Source: Lasiosphaeris hirsuta
Lineage: Eukaryota > Ascomycota > Sordariomycetes > Sordariales > Lasiosphaeriaceae
DNA: 64,000 nucleotides
Direction: 5' to 3'
Assembly (NCBI GenBank): GCA_030549175.1
Contig: JAUKUA010000006.1
Coordinates: 1,984,001-2,048,000 of the forward strand
Part shown: positions 10,290-22,924 of the stretch, in pieces
How the letters are laid out: each line of letters begins with the position of its first letter
How positions within the stretch are numbered: position 1 is the first letter of the stretch
Made by a program: the position numbers and the translations under genes
The notes under the pieces: model-generated
Databases searched by the model: none
Told to the model about the DNA's origin: nothing
Seen by the model: only the letters and a program-made list of their open reading frames with translations

Positions 10290-13200
10290 TCAAGTGTGGG
10301 TCAATCTCCATGTCCTCCTCACCCCCTTCTCTCCAAGGCTCACTGCCTTCCTCACCGCGCCACACTTCCACCAGGTCGATACTCCGTAATCCAGACCTAG
10401 GGCCGCCGCCCACCAATCAATGGTTTTGCCATGATTGTGGTTCGGGTCGACCTCTTCATTTTCCAACAAGACATCCACAATTTGCTCCTTACTTTCTTTC
10501 CCTGATGGCCCAGTGAAGTGCTGGCCTCTCAGTACGGTAGTGATTCGTGTCGGCTATTGATCTTCTGTGACTTAGGAGCGCCCTAACGGTAGCAGCGCTG
10601 CCAGACGTAATCGCCCAAGACAACGGTGTCATACCTTTGTGGTCCGGCTTATCCATGATTGAGTAGCCGATCCATTGACGTCCCATGTCCGCGATGCTTC
10701 CATGCCCTTCGAGTTTGACAAATCCCAGTCCGCGTGTCCTATATCAGCCGCCAACAAATGCGTGATGGAGCCTCCAACTGAGAAGCTTCCTGCATTCATC
10801 CCATTCATTCCTGGATCGATGGTCTTCTGCCAAGTTCCCGGCCATCGGGAGTACTTCGCCAGGGAGCTTCAGCTTGCCCAGACGTTTCAAGACTGGGATG
10901 GTGCATGCGAAAGCATCTTCTCTGTCACACAAGCCCCGAGCGACTAGAACTCCCTAAATCGCCTCGGCCGTCTCGTTGCTAGCTGCGAGGGTTCTTCGAC
11001 GCAGTGAGGCCGTTGAGCTCCCACCAATGTCCTCCACTACTTGTAATATAGCCCTGAAAAAGATTGAGTAGATTTCCTGAGCGCAGTTCAACTCGAGAGT
11101 GCTCTTAGAAGGCATCTCCAAAACAGACAACTTTCTGGGCCGAGGTTGGGACTGAGTCGACTCCACAATGACATTATGCCACACCCAAAGAAGCGCTTCT
11201 GGTCGCGGCTGCTGTGGGAATAAATCATTTCGCACATCGGTTTCGAGTCAGGGAGGTCTTGTCTCCACCTTTTAAACGACCCGTCCCTTTCGTCGAGCTC
11301 CAGCCACCACTTTTAGATCTTGACGCCGCCTCTTTCTCGCCAGATATCCAATTCTAAGATTTTGTTGGACGGGCGTTCCGGGCTGGTATCTGCTAAGATG
11401 ATTCGGCTTATGCTTCTAGGTTGCCCGATTTTCCCTGCACCCATCGTCGGTACCCTCAATGACCACAGCCACAGCCCGAGGACAGCTTCCAACTCAGACC
11501 TATCAACCTTCCACGGCCCCTCGGACACGCCGTTTGCATCAAAGGCTCTTTACAGCGACATATGAATGCCACTGCCATGTCGATGCTCTTCTGCCGGTCC
11601 ATCCCGCAAACAGTACCGCAGCGTCCAGAACAGGCGAGATACTTTCTCCCACGGCTCGCGTAGGACTACTGGCGATCTTGAGCCTGAGAGTCTAAGGCAG
11701 AGAGTATCCGCATGATATCCTCGATGGCCAGCGCCAGCACCACAGCGGTTTCCCGGACGGGAACAAACCGCGTGCCCCAGTAGCTACTGTGCTCCCGGGC
11801 CGACTCCGGCTCCTCCAAACCCGCTATGCGAGTAAGGCGGGACTGGTAAAACATGGCTTTGACGGCCGCGTTGCTAGGACCCCTTCCGCATCCAGACCCG
11901 CATATGGACCCGCATATGGACTTGTACACGCCGCAATACCTAGACGAGATCTACTGGACAAGATCATTCTCCACCACGGCCGCAAGTTCTTTCTCGGGGT
12001 CCGACGAGTCAGCCTTCGAGTCCGAGTGTGGCTTGTACAGCTCGTTCCTAGCAAGCGGGCCCCTAACCCGGAGCCCGCAGAGAATTGGAGGGCTCCGAGG
12101 CACCAGCCCGGGCAGTCTTTCCAGGAATTTAAGCGTATCATCCCCACTCGCGGCGGGGCTACCAGAGAGGCCGGCAGTAGCATTTAGTATCACCCATTTC
12201 TATAGACGACATACCGAGAATAATCTAACCGATACGGTAAGAACCGAACCCTAGTAAGTCAGGGGGGTAAGGAGGGCGGAGTAGGAGAGGCATAGGGTTG
12301 ATTTTGATGTAGAGCTAGACGTCTCCAGGATCCATGTTAACTCCATAGCCAGGTAATCCAACACATGACCTTGGAAGAAGTCAGGGTCGTTTGCTAAGAG
12401 GCTATCTTCCTTCCTCAGGCGCTGAGTCCTCAATCCTGCGCGGATGAGACTTATGATGATAGTGGCGGCGAACTAAGCAACGGCAACGGTAGAGTGACAG
12501 GTACGGATGCCGAGAAACTGGCAGACGAAGCCAACGGAAGTTATTATGGCGGTAGTCCAAATCCGATTTATATCGGAAGGATTTGTAGTCGTGTCTTTCC
12601 ATGATGTAATATATCTCTGCAAAGGGGATTTACTATCGGAATAAGCGAAGGAATCGAAGATCTGGTCGCCGATGTATTGGTTACCCGGCTGAACCCAGAA
12701 CAGTTTGGTAGTCTTGGCTAGTCGTTTAGAAATTAGAATCCAGATGTGTGGAATCTGCGAGGCTGGCTCTTTGATACATCCGTTCCTCGGTCTTGCCCTC
12801 AATGAGGTGTGCATAAGCCCATTCCAGAGCAAAGTAAAGTCGTGCTAATAACGGTCATTGGAACGGCATACTCATCTAGTGGCGCTTTTGGTTAGCTTCT
12901 GAAGGGACGGTATACCGATACCCCCCTTGAGGGTGCGGGTGCCACGTCCGCCAAGACGTCTGAGCTTCTCCAGGCCTTCAAGGGCACTTGCCAGTTACTC
13001 CCTCGAAAGAGAAACAGTGGCTTTCGGACCAAGAAGATAGCCCGCCGAGTGGGTGGCTTCTTGACCTTGCAAATGCCTTGTCGACTCCGCAACACCTCTC
13101 TTGTGCAAAATCTCGCTCCAAGTACCTCTAAAACCCACTGACAGGGTGAAGAAGACATGGGAATGATTGGAATCTTGGCAAACGAAACACCCGCACCCTC

Positions 13201-13960
13201 GAGGGGACCTTATTCATACCTTCACGACTATCCCTTATCACCTGGAAATAGTATCTCGTTAGAGCTGCCCCACACCAGGACAGAGAGTTGCAGTGTGGCG
13301 CCCAAAACGGCTGCCGCGATAAACCAGAGCCGGCCGTGTGATTTGATTCCGATGTTGAGCGAGAGATTGGGGTTCGGAGCGAACCTCGCAGCTTTGCAAA
13401 GGCGAATCATGGCCATAACTCGCCCGATTCAGCCTCCGAGGCTTTCTCTCGTCCATCCGAGCGACCTTGCTGCAGGACTCATTTCTTCTTACCTCTATCT
13501 GTTTTGAGATAATCCTGGAAGGAACAGATTCCAGTTGTGGCCCTACCCCCTTCGGGAGGGTGGAATGCTTCGCGGGGCGCAAGGGGATCGTGAACGATCT
13601 CGAGGAGCTTGGGGCGACCAAAGACGCGAGCAATGCCCCCGCTGGTATACAGCTCGCACACGTCGCGGCTGGTGGAGGAGCATAATTCGGCTTCTGCGAC
13701 GTCTGCTCCTTCCTGGGCTCTCCCAACAAACGCCCTCAACGAGGGCGTTCCGCGGACCCGTATTGCTGACACCACGGCCGTGATGACCCCCATTGGTGCG
13801 GCTACGAAGATGACGATGTCCTCCAGCGTAATGCACTCGCTGAGATACTGTTTTGTTGGTGATTCTCCGAAAAGAGCAACCAAGGGTGCGAGGTCTGTCG
13901 CTAGATTGTTGGAGAAATCGTCCTACCAGCTGTCAGCCATGATTGCGTAGTGGGAGAAGA
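10290..13960 (-). pseudogene. Decayed ankyrin-repeat transmembrane protein gene
   Basis: Minus-strand coding remnants occur in the order of one protein but in several frames with many stops. From the 5' end: DDFSNNLATDLAPLVALFGE then TKQYLSECIT (about 13923-13800); a segment ending AQEGADVAEAELCSSTSRDVCEL (13740-13660); IARVFGRPKLLEIVHDP; a hydrophobic WFIAAAVLGATLQLSVLVWG (about 13330-13270); RLAKTTKLFWVQPGNQYIGD and VGFVCQFLGIRTCHS (12720-12480); GTRFVPVRETAVVLALAIED (about 11770-11715); RSELEAVLGLWLWSLR (about 11500); then ankyrin-like TPLSWAITSGSAATVRALL (about 10620) and LLENEEVDPN (about 10470). These match a widespread fungal multi-pass membrane protein with C-terminal ankyrins that often lies near HET/NLR genes. 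Introns cannot account for all the breaks. The gene is dead or very degraded. Confidence 0.78.
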
Positions 13961-16900
13961 TGCCTTGACTTGAAGTTGAAGCACACCAACTTTCCATGAA
14001 GTTGCGTTAGGTTCAGTTAAGTCTGCCTTAGATTCTCCCGAATTCTTTCGGGCCCTTTTCCAACCTTGACACGTGCCTCCCTCCAATACGCGGAAAAGGC
14101 GAGCGTGAAAAAACATTCCCGCTTTTGCCGATGCCCAATTGATGGAAGTCGAGCTATGTGAGGGGTCATGAGACTTGCTTTGACGAGCGGGTGTTGCAGC
14201 CACTGAAAAGCCAAGCCAGCAAAACCAAAGGCATCGCAACTGCCCTATGCCGCCTCCATCATTGGCCCCAAGCATGAAAGGTGCCTAGGTACAGACAGGC
14301 AGTAGGTATCTAGGTAAGGTAGCTCCTTCCTCATCATTCGGCACAGCGCGCAAGAATCCGGGCGGTCCCAAGAACGAACTTCGATTGCCCCTCCACGTCC
14401 CCCAAGACAATTGTTACATCTCATTTTATGAAGTATGAAACCTACGATAATGAAAGATACGATTAAGAACAATAGCTAGTTGATATAACTCCGAAAATCC
14501 AACTAGAAAGAAGGAGGAGGTGTTAAGGGGCATAGAGCGCTTGGAGAGCATGTTGGGCACGGGTGTGGCACAGGTGTGGCCGAGGTAAAGATGTGGCAGA
14601 ACAGTAGTGCGCCGTGACGCTCTCTTCTTTTTAAGGTCTTGTTTGCCAAAGGCATGAAGAAGAGGAAAGAAGAAGTCCTAAAGGTCGAGTCGAGCCCGGC
14701 CTTCTCATGCTCTAAGAACAGTGTTGCCAATCAGCCATATGGACATTCCCTAGATACCTCCGTGCTCAGGCATCTCTGCAATCGCTGGCCACCTTCCAGG
14801 CCAACTTATCTAGGGTCCTGTTATCAGTGGCGGTCCGGCCCGGCAGCCGGTGTCAGCTGCCGCAGTAATGTGAGCCAGCAGTGTGACAAGTCGACACCTA
14901 TGATGCGGAAGGTTCCGAATATCTCACGCCTCCGCTTCATGGTTGCTAACAAGCCAGCAGCTTTTGGACTACGGTGATTGCACCTACTTTCGGCCTTGAA
15001 AGTTATCTGCCCGTCTCTTTTGTTCTACAAGGCATTTCGGGAACGGCAGCTCAGGGGGTGGCCTGTGCGGGTGTTGACCATGGTCGATACCCAGAGCTCA
15101 TCATGCTTGCACAACTCCTTATTATGATGGCTCCCAGAAGTACAGGCCACCTGCTAGTTAACTAATGGATTGCAGAAACACGATGCCCAAACAAACTCCC
15201 TCGCAGTACACAGGCGTGGCGAGAATGCCGGCTCTTCTCATCACTAGCGGCATGGACGACACCGAGCTCGAGGACTGGGTATCCGTACTGGGCTGTTTCA
15301 GGCCAGCGTTGAAGTCGTCGTTGCCGATGCCATAGGGTTCGGTCGGCACGGTGCCGGGCGTGTAGCGGACGCCCTCAGGGCCCGGGTTGACTTGGCCTTG
15401 GAGATGTGGGGGCCAGTTGACCCGCTAGTTCTGAAATGCGATCAGGTTGATTGTCGCAGGGGGCCCGCATCTTCTCGGGCGGCGATGGTGCCATTGTTGC
15501 TAGCCAGGCCGTGTGGCAAGGGACACACGCAGTTGTTGGGGGAATTGATTCCTGAAAACCGTGTCCATCAAGTTCGGCACACGTTCCCGCGTCTCTTCTG
15601 TACTTCCGGGTACTGGATTCGGGGCCGGCATGGGCGATTGGTTCTCCTTCAAAGCTGGGTTGTTGGCTGGGATCAATGCTGGTAAATGATCCAGCTGCCC
15701 AATCGGACCCTGTGGTCTGGATGGGATGAGCCATACGCCAAGCAATTAATTGTACTGCATTTTTAGCCCTCTCTGCCCGCATCCATGTGCGCTGGTCTCA
15801 TGATTGGAAGCGAGCGGTATTTTATCGGCCGATTCTAGGTCGAGTGGCAGCTGGAGGGCTCAAGTGGTGTTAACGGCTTTCTCGTCAACCAATGTTCCCT
15901 GGAATGAGCCGTATCTTTATGATTTGGGACGCCGTTATCTTTGATGAGTATTTCCCGAGAATCTTTGACTTTGTCAGGCTCCCAGACTGTTCTGATCAGA
16001 ATGAGTAACCCAAATTTCAAAGCCAGCTACAAAGGTAGTGTTAAATTGACTTTTGTTCAATTGACTGTAATTGACGACGATCTAGTGCAACCATGGTACA
16101 GGTGTACTGTTGGAGTGGCAATGTGCTGTATTGCTACTATCTGCTATTGAGCGTAGATGCAAGATCTTGGTGATGGATCTGCATCTACGAGTGGGAAAAA
16201 GGTGGTGGGCTGGAGCACTGGCCCAAGTGGCCTGTGCCAGGTGCGGCCCCGCGCCTGGGAGTGCCCCACTCCCAACATGTACTGATGTTCAGCTGTCAGG
16301 ATCGGCGTTTAGTCTCTGGTCGTAGACCCACGAAAGCTGGCGCGTAATGGGCGTGGCGTGGCGTTAGGCGCGGGGTTAGGCGCGGCGCCATGCTCATCCG
16401 TCGCGGTATCGTGTTGGGACCGTGGCGGTCTTGCAAATGAAAATGCAGGCAATCTACATGGCTGGTTTGACAAAATTCGGGAAATAATGAAGGCGCAATA
16501 GATTTCCGCTTGATTGTCGGCACTAGATTTTTGTGGCATTACATCATTGGAGTCCTCTCAGTTTCTCGATGGACGACTCAAAAATCCGAACCGAATCCGA
16601 CCTGCAGGGGCTAGTGCAGGAGCCATGGCAATCGGAGCCGCAAGCCACTCCTGATTTATCGCTTCCCAATGAAACCCCAGGCATTTCATGTCGTGTAAAC
16701 CCAGGATGGGAGTGGCGTGCGGCACAGCCGCCTGCATGTTCCGGTCTTGTTTTGGCTAATGCACATGGTGGAGCAAAGATGCGGTCCTTTTGCACAAGGC
16801 TGCGGCGGCATTTCAATCTTCGCTTCTTCATCTCCACTTTCAAGCCAACGTCGACTTCACCCATGTTGACTCCCCGCGATAGTCCAGAGGCCAGTCGAGC

Positions 16901-16988
16901 AGCGGCAAGCTCACACAGGCGGCTTAAAAAGTCGTTTCACTTAAAGCTTTTATAATTTCATTTGACACTCGGGCCGATAGCCTCCCCG
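13961..16988. other. 3 kb gene-poor region
   Basis: No gene that I can support. CCTAGGTA-type motifs occur at 14284-14291 and 14310-14316. Minus-strand frames at 15158-15782 (a Pro-rich stretch with LIPANNPALKENQSP, and another with PGPEGVRYTPGTVPTEPYG) look weakly coding but are broken into three frames; they may be a second relic gene, unidentified. The 16533-16955 frame starts at GTG and lies in the 5' flank of the membrane-protein gene, so I leave it out. Confidence 0.4.
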
Positions 16989-19255
16989 ATGGCCGCCCTG
17001 AATTCTCAAAACTTGAAATCACCGTGCCAAGAATCTATCGAATTTCTTAGCTACTCAAATGGCTCCGCGATCGAGTCTGACAGTCGAAAAGAAAGCCATT
17101 CGGAACTCATAACCACGACCGAATCAGACGATGCTACCCGCCTGGGCCTCAAAACAAGATGGAGCCGTATTTCACACGCGATCCGGCGAGATTGGGAGCA
17201 GATGAGGTGGTGGCGGGGATGGGGATGGTTCCTCTTGTTTTGCTGGTTTGGGTGTTTAGTGACGGCCTTGGTCATGTTGTCACTGATTGGCGCGTGAGCG
17301 TCTCCGGCGATGCTCTGGCTCTCTCCTTATCACTGACCCATCTGGCCAGGTTCCCTGATACATTTACGAGATCTGCCTGTCACCCGGACGGCAATTTCAG
17401 TCCATTTTCCGGCGACTATGACTGGTGGGCTGTGTCGGGAATCTTCCAAGTCACTCTTGGCTTTGGATCCCTTACGTTCACGCAAGCCAAGGTGGTGGAT
17501 GTTGTCTGGGATGTTGTAGGTTCCAAAGACCAGCCCCTCCTCTCATCCCGACTCAGCTAACGGAGCCAACCTTGTTGAAAGATTGTTGGCCAAATAGGCC
17601 AGTTTGCCGCGAGCGTCATCTCGTTCAAAGTCTTTACCGACTACGTCACAGTCTCCATGGCCACAACCCCAGTGACCTATGTGACCTTTTGGACGATATA
17701 CCTACACCAGGAAACCTCGGTGAGAGCCTGGATACAGCTGATGCGAGAGTTCTGGAGCGGCGGGGTCTTGAAGTCCAAAATCGCCATAGTGTTCATCGCC
17801 TATGCCATGTTGTTCCTCATCTCGATCCCGACCTTGGCTGGTGCCATGACGGGATACACGCCAATCATTGACCCCTTTATCAGACGGAACGACTCATCGC
17901 TCATCCCCTTCCGCGAATTGGCCAAGGTGTCCTACATTATTCAGGATGGGTCCAGGGTCGGCCTGACGGACAACTATGTGGTACCATCCCCGAGCTATTC
18001 GCGCCGTTCCGGGTATCAATGTGAGTGTCGTGCCCATCAGCAGCTGCGGGTCCAACAGGCTAGCTAACCAACGCTCTCATGCCAGATGATCCAGTGTCGG
18101 CTCGGGACGGTTCCGACTGGATTTCCGATGGCTACGGTATAATCGACTGTGTAAATCCCTACCGGCTCCCGGATGATTCGGCCGAGAGAGAGATTGCTTG
18201 CCTGCTATCAAACGTCTCAAGCTGTGAGTTGCCCTGATACACGCCAGACCAGCTTTTATACTTCCAATGAACGTCTACTAAACGATTACCGAACAGACGT
18301 CTCCCAGTACGGCTTCTACGGCCTCAACAACACCCCCTCCACCTGGCTAAACGTAACCCTCGACCGGCCCGCCCTGAACATAACCACCTTCTACCTCCCG
18401 GACAACTCACGGGGCTACGCGAGCGCAAACGTCATCTTCGGACACTCGTGGGTCGATCCCCGAACCGGCTTGCAGCCCTTCGCCGACCCCCAACGCCGCA
18501 CCTACTACGACGCACAAAACTTTCTGTACTCGCTCGACTACGTCACAGCCAACGGCAGCTGCCAGCCGAGCGTGCAGGGCTGCGACGCGACGACGACGAC
18601 GACGACGACGACGACAGCGACAGCCAACAATGACGCCTGCTCGGCGCAGATCTACCAGTGGGGCTTCTCGCTGGTCCAGGCGACCCTCAGCGGCGCCCTC
18701 GCCATAGTCTGGACCGCGGGGTTGTACGCCCTGTACCTGGCGGCGCACCTGCAGCTGCCGCTGGTGGACACGCCCGAGATCCCGAGAGGTTGGCGCGCCG
18801 TCATGCTCCTGGGGGACACGATCCGCCGCGAGCTGGACGCCCATGGGATCGACCCGGACAGGGTCACGGATAAGCAGCTTAAGCGGATGGTGAGGAGGCA
18901 GCTGCGCGGCGGGCGTGTTTCGATGCCGCACCAGCTCGCGAACCCGAGCCGTGGGTTTCGGCAGGCTTGGCGCCAGTGGCTGGCGCGGGAGAAGTGGTGG
19001 CTTGTGTCGTTCTTTGTTGGCACGGCGGTTGGGGTTTCGTTTATATTTGGCTCCCTTTCGATAAGGTATTTCAGCCCTGGTGCGATTTTCTTGGGGATAT
19101 TTGGGATCGCTTTTTCGGTTTTGAGTGGCGGGATCTTGCTGGCCTTGATCTTTGCTGGTACCAAGACGGGCAAGTGGATTTTCGCTATACTGTTTGGGAT
19201 TTTTGGTCTGGCAATAGGGACATATATGTTTGCACCGAGATACAAGGACTATTAA
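16989..19255 (+). CDS. Multi-pass membrane protein, fungal-specific, unknown function
   Basis: Exons 16989-17293, 17350-17515, 17582-18020, 18086-18223, 18297-19255; 2007 nt, 668 aa. Start chosen at the first ATG in frame (MAALNSQNL). A Ser-rich cytosolic N-terminus is followed by a first membrane segment (WFLLFCWFGCLVTALVMLSL). Then comes a Cys-containing region with a WAVSGIFQVTLGFGSLTFTQ stretch, TVSMATTPVTY and a second hydrophobic segment (IVFIAYAMLFLISIPTLAG). A long, probably extracytosolic loop has N-glycosylation sequons (NNT, NVT, NIT) and a poly-Thr tract encoded by an (ACG)n microsatellite. A further membrane segment near SGALAIVWTAGLYALYLA, a basic cytosolic loop (LKRMVRRQLRGGRVS) and three C-terminal hydrophobic helices close the protein. 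I recognise similar ascomycete hypothetical membrane proteins but no named family. Confidence 0.82.
18588..18616 (+). repeat. (ACG)n coding microsatellite (poly-Thr)
   Basis: About nine ACG units in frame within the membrane-protein gene, encoding a run of Thr in the luminal loop; likely length-polymorphic between strains. Confidence 0.9.
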
Positions 19256-20454
19256 CCAAGGGTTCATGGAGGCTGAATGGGTACCTTTAGTTTACGAGCC
19301 CAATACAACAAACAGTTGGTGTCGTCATTGCCGGGCGGTAGCTGTTTTGGGTCGGCATAACTCGGTGACTTGGAAGACCAAGTCAACAACCCGTTCCGTC
19401 ACCGATGTGCATCAATTGAGAGACTCGAGCCACTCTAAGATCACAGGGCGATTGGAAGGCAGCCCACGGTCCGTCCACGGCAAAGCTGCCTGGTCTCACA
19501 TGCACCACTCCCAGCCAATCGCATTACGACGCCAAGTGACGGCCAGATCCGATCGAGCAAAGACTCGGACAACGCTTTGCGGCGGTTGTGGAGGCGGGCC
19601 AAGGCCGACGCCTACATCTGCCAGCGTCCAGAACACTCATGACTATTACCACTCTCCTACGTACGTTGTCCTAGATGCGCAATCTCTCAGGAAATGAGCT
19701 GATATTGCCGCTCTTAGCGACTTTGAAGAGTGGACAGACACCGACAAGCTCTTCAGCTACTTCTTCACGGCCGCCGGAGCCATCAGCTGGCCGGACCGGT
19801 CTGAGGCCTCACTGGCAGGAGACGTCCGGTCTGCGGGTCCGGTCTGCGGGTCTGGGAACTCTCGTTTCTGTGCTTTGCCAATTGGCTCCATCACGGATTC
19901 CTCTGGCACCTTCCCGAGATTCAGACCCAATCACCCAATACTGCCGCCATCTTCATCCAGCGCAGGCAACGTGTATAGGGCATCTTTCTCACGGCCCGGG
20001 ATCATCCCTGAGCATTGGGCTCCGAGCCTAAGGTAAGTAATAGTACCCATGTCGGAGAGTCGAGGTTGCTCGTGATTGTCAAGGTCTTCCCACGGCTCGA
20101 CGTTGTTGCTTCATAAATTCAGCTACGCGCGTCAGGGCCGAACATGTGTTTCCCTTGATCGTCTCCTCAGCAGCTTATCTTTGTCTTTGTGCTCGTGTTC
20201 CCAGCGGGTTTCACTTTTGGTGTTCACTTCCGGTTTTTTGTACGGTAGGAATCCATTGTTTGTCAAACCCCCTAGCCCAAACCGTTACCTCAATGAACCG
20301 AGGCCTATCAATGGGTCACATGTATCCCCGGAGCTGGAACTCGGTATTCCATGGACCGGTAAGCCAGAATGACATTAGAAGCCACCAGGTAGCTTTGAAA
20401 TGTGACCCAGCTCATTTTCTTTTTGGAACTGCAGCAAATCGATGAAGAGCCCCC
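19256..20454 (+). other. Possible upstream exons of the zinc-finger gene
   Basis: No complete gene can be closed here, but several stretches look coding and have consensus splice sites. 19500-19662 (ATG, ending HDYYHSP) can splice via GTACGT to an acceptor at about 19719, giving DFEEWTDTDKLFSYFF and a Ser/Pro-rich tract that ends at a GTAAGTAA donor (about 20034). A further open tract (about 20200-20365, FLYGRNPLFVKPPSPNRYL) ends at a GTAAGC donor whose matching acceptor is the CTGCAG at about 20434. The zinc-finger gene may therefore start near 19500 rather than 20455. A 13-bp direct repeat tccggtctgcggg occurs twice near 19827. Confidence 0.3.
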
Positions 20455-21356
20455 ATGCCCTCCATCATCACAGTCCCAAGCATCGCATCGGTACATGGAT
20501 TTACTATTGGCCCCTTGCTCCCCAACCTCTGCCCCAGGCACAAACGCAACCTCGAATCCAGCGACTTTCCTTGCTTACCCAAACGCTTACCCCCCGTGTT
20601 CTCATGGCAAACCGGGGCTGGGACACACGTGTTTCCTCAGTCCTTTGGGAATTACACAGTTGGGCTCAATGGTGACGGACTCGGACAGTCTGCACTGTGG
20701 GCGCCAGGGGAGGGGGGGGGGGGGGGGGGGGCGGCGCTCGCAGGGTACCACAGCCATTTCCCAATGCTAATAAGCAACATTGAATATTCTGTCCATGATG
20801 CAATGCATGGCTACCCTGCCAATCAGCCCCCGGTTCATGGTCCAATGTTTCCGGGGCGAAGTGAAACAGGAGAAACCTTTCAAACGGCTTCGAGTACTAC
20901 CCTCGAGTCTTTGTTCTCGGGCTCTTTCTCACCCAGCCCCACATCCACACTGTACTCTTGGCACTCTTCTGGTACAGATGTAGGGACAGACTTTTTGCAA
21001 ACCGATCTAAATGAATGCGGCCTCGAAAGTTTCCAGCAGCGGCCAATCATGCCAGAAGCGCAACCGCTCCAGGCAAGCTCGAGCCTGTGAGGATGGTCTC
21101 CGAGACCATCTTGAAGAGAATGTCAAAAGAAGAGAGGAGCGAGTACCTGAGCTCAACATATCCCCTACAACGATCGTCCACGACTCCCGAGATGCGCGCA
21201 TACTGGAGTGCGCAGAAAAGGGACAGCAGAATTGACACTCACCCCTGGACTTTTCGATGCAAACAGTGTGGAGTAGAGTATAACCGCAAGGACCGCTGGT
21301 TGCGACATCTCAAGGACGCGCACGGTGCGCCTCAAGCTGCCAAGGGGAAACAGTAA
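20455..21356 (+). CDS. C2H2 zinc-finger protein (model tentative)
   Basis: Minimal model: 20455-20971 joined to 21037-21356 (65-bp intron with GTACAG donor and TTTCCAG acceptor), 837 nt, 278 aa. The C-terminus holds one clear C2H2 finger, CKQCGVEYNRKDRWLRHLKD followed by AH, preceded by a basic region with MVSETILKRMSKEERSEYL. The N-terminal part is low complexity and runs through a G20 homopolymer (20712-20731) encoding poly-Gly; an indel there would change the frame used upstream of it, and the alternative frame (IDEEPPCPPSSQSQ...) is also open. The start is therefore uncertain and the gene may have exons back to about 19500. Likely a nuclear DNA-binding protein; target unknown. Confidence 0.5.
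20712..20731 (+). repeat. G20 homopolymer in the zinc-finger gene
   Basis: Twenty consecutive G inside a coding-like region. Both flanking frames are open, so sequencing or replication slippage decides which N-terminus is read. Confidence 0.9.
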
Positions 21357-22924
21357 TGTGGGTTCTGGCGGCTGGTGATAGGTTGACGGGGCAGACTCAA
21401 AAACTCGGTCGGAGGCAAAAGCTGTCTTGGGGCAGCGGAGGGAGCCGTGAGGAAGGGCTCAAGGGACATGATGACAGGCCTCAACATGAATAACGATGAT
21501 AATGACACAACGATATTCCATAGGTACATGGGTGGCTACTGGTGCTTGGTGGAAGGGGAAAATTGAATGCTTTTTGGTACTACACAGGTCTTTGATTTTA
21601 TGTATTACGTAGGCCAGTCTTGGTAGGATCATCACTGTGAATTCAGCAGGGGACCTGATGAGCAGCTTCAGGTAGGCCTACCTAGGTCTTGGGCGCCGAT
21701 GCCCTGCGGTTAACCCCCCGGTTTCTTCGCCTGGGAACCTCCACCTGTAGGTACCTTGCCTTATAAGTAAAGCTAAGGTTGGCAGGCCATGACTTACCTA
21801 CAGCTTGGTAAGTAAGGTACCCAACCTTACCACATCATATTAGGTACTTATCGCAGGGCTAAAATATGCCTTGTGCAAAGCCAAACTTCCGGTATTTTTT
21901 TTTTCTTTCACCAGTTAATCAAGTTACTAGACACGGACCCAGATGGCCGTCATATTTAGCACATTAATAATAGGTGGCACAAATTCGCCACATAGGGTAA
22001 GATGGGTAAGCTAATGTTGCACTTCACAATACATCATAGTAGCCGCACACATGATTTTGATAAAGATAGGTTCAAAACACAGCGATTGAACGAGGTATGC
22101 AAGGCAATATTCCGGGAGAGCAACGACTGCCCTGCGGGATCCGGCTGTGACTCAACAGGAGCAATTCCCATCCATACTCGCCATCCAACACACGCCAGCG
22201 ACGCATGCTCGCAACACACCGTCGTTAGGTTGAATCGCGCACCCCCGTAACACAGGGAAAAGGTATTGTTCCATGCATCTTGTCAGCGTGCCGCAGTACC
22301 TACCTCCCTACCTAAGGTCTAGTGGATGCTGAGTCGCGCTTTCTGTAACCGATCAATGGCCCCCCGATGGCCAGTGCCAACTTTCACCTTGCCTGCCTCC
22401 AGGTCCCACATCCGGCTCTCCTCTCCCAGTAGCGGCGAACGAAACGACACAAGTCGAGACACTGGCCGTACCGGTGGCCGCATGGGGGTGTTGTTTAAGG
22501 TTTGGATGACACCCCGTCAGCACTAAGGTAGTGTTGCCTACCTGCCTAGGTAAGGTAGTTGCCGAGAAAGACCCTGAAACGCGTGTGCGGTTTACAGGCG
22601 CGAGGAGCTGGCTCGGGTGGAAAGTGTGGGTGGGGTTTCGTCAGTATGGAGGAGCGTGCAGTTTCCATGCACTGTGACGACAGGGATGCGGTACCCACAC
22701 GGGCTTTCTGAACAGACGCCTCGTATGAATTCTGATCCATCAGGTTTGCCTTGAGTGTGGCGGTGGGTCTGAGTGATCTCAGCGATAATGTCACGGCGAT
22801 TACACCCGGAAACACCTCCGCCAGATTTATGTTGTCTATGTAGTGCAGACTGAAAGTTAGTCTCAATCAGATGGTTTTTAGTTTGGATATCTTTTCTGCC
22901 TGAGGCCGTAAGCTTGGCACAGGA
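21357..22924. other. Intergenic with CCTAGGTA/TAAGGTA motif clusters
   Basis: No gene recognised. Between 21670 and 21850, and again at 22300-22560, the sequence is dense in short GGTAGGTA/TACCTACC/TAAGGTA words on both strands, giving local inverted-repeat character as in degraded MITE-like elements or recombination-prone fungal spacers. A T10 run lies near 21896-21905. Confidence 0.4.

Noticed and set aside
16533..16955. 140-codon frame before the membrane-protein gene
   Set aside because: Starts at GTG, has no family signal and lies in the expected promoter and leader.
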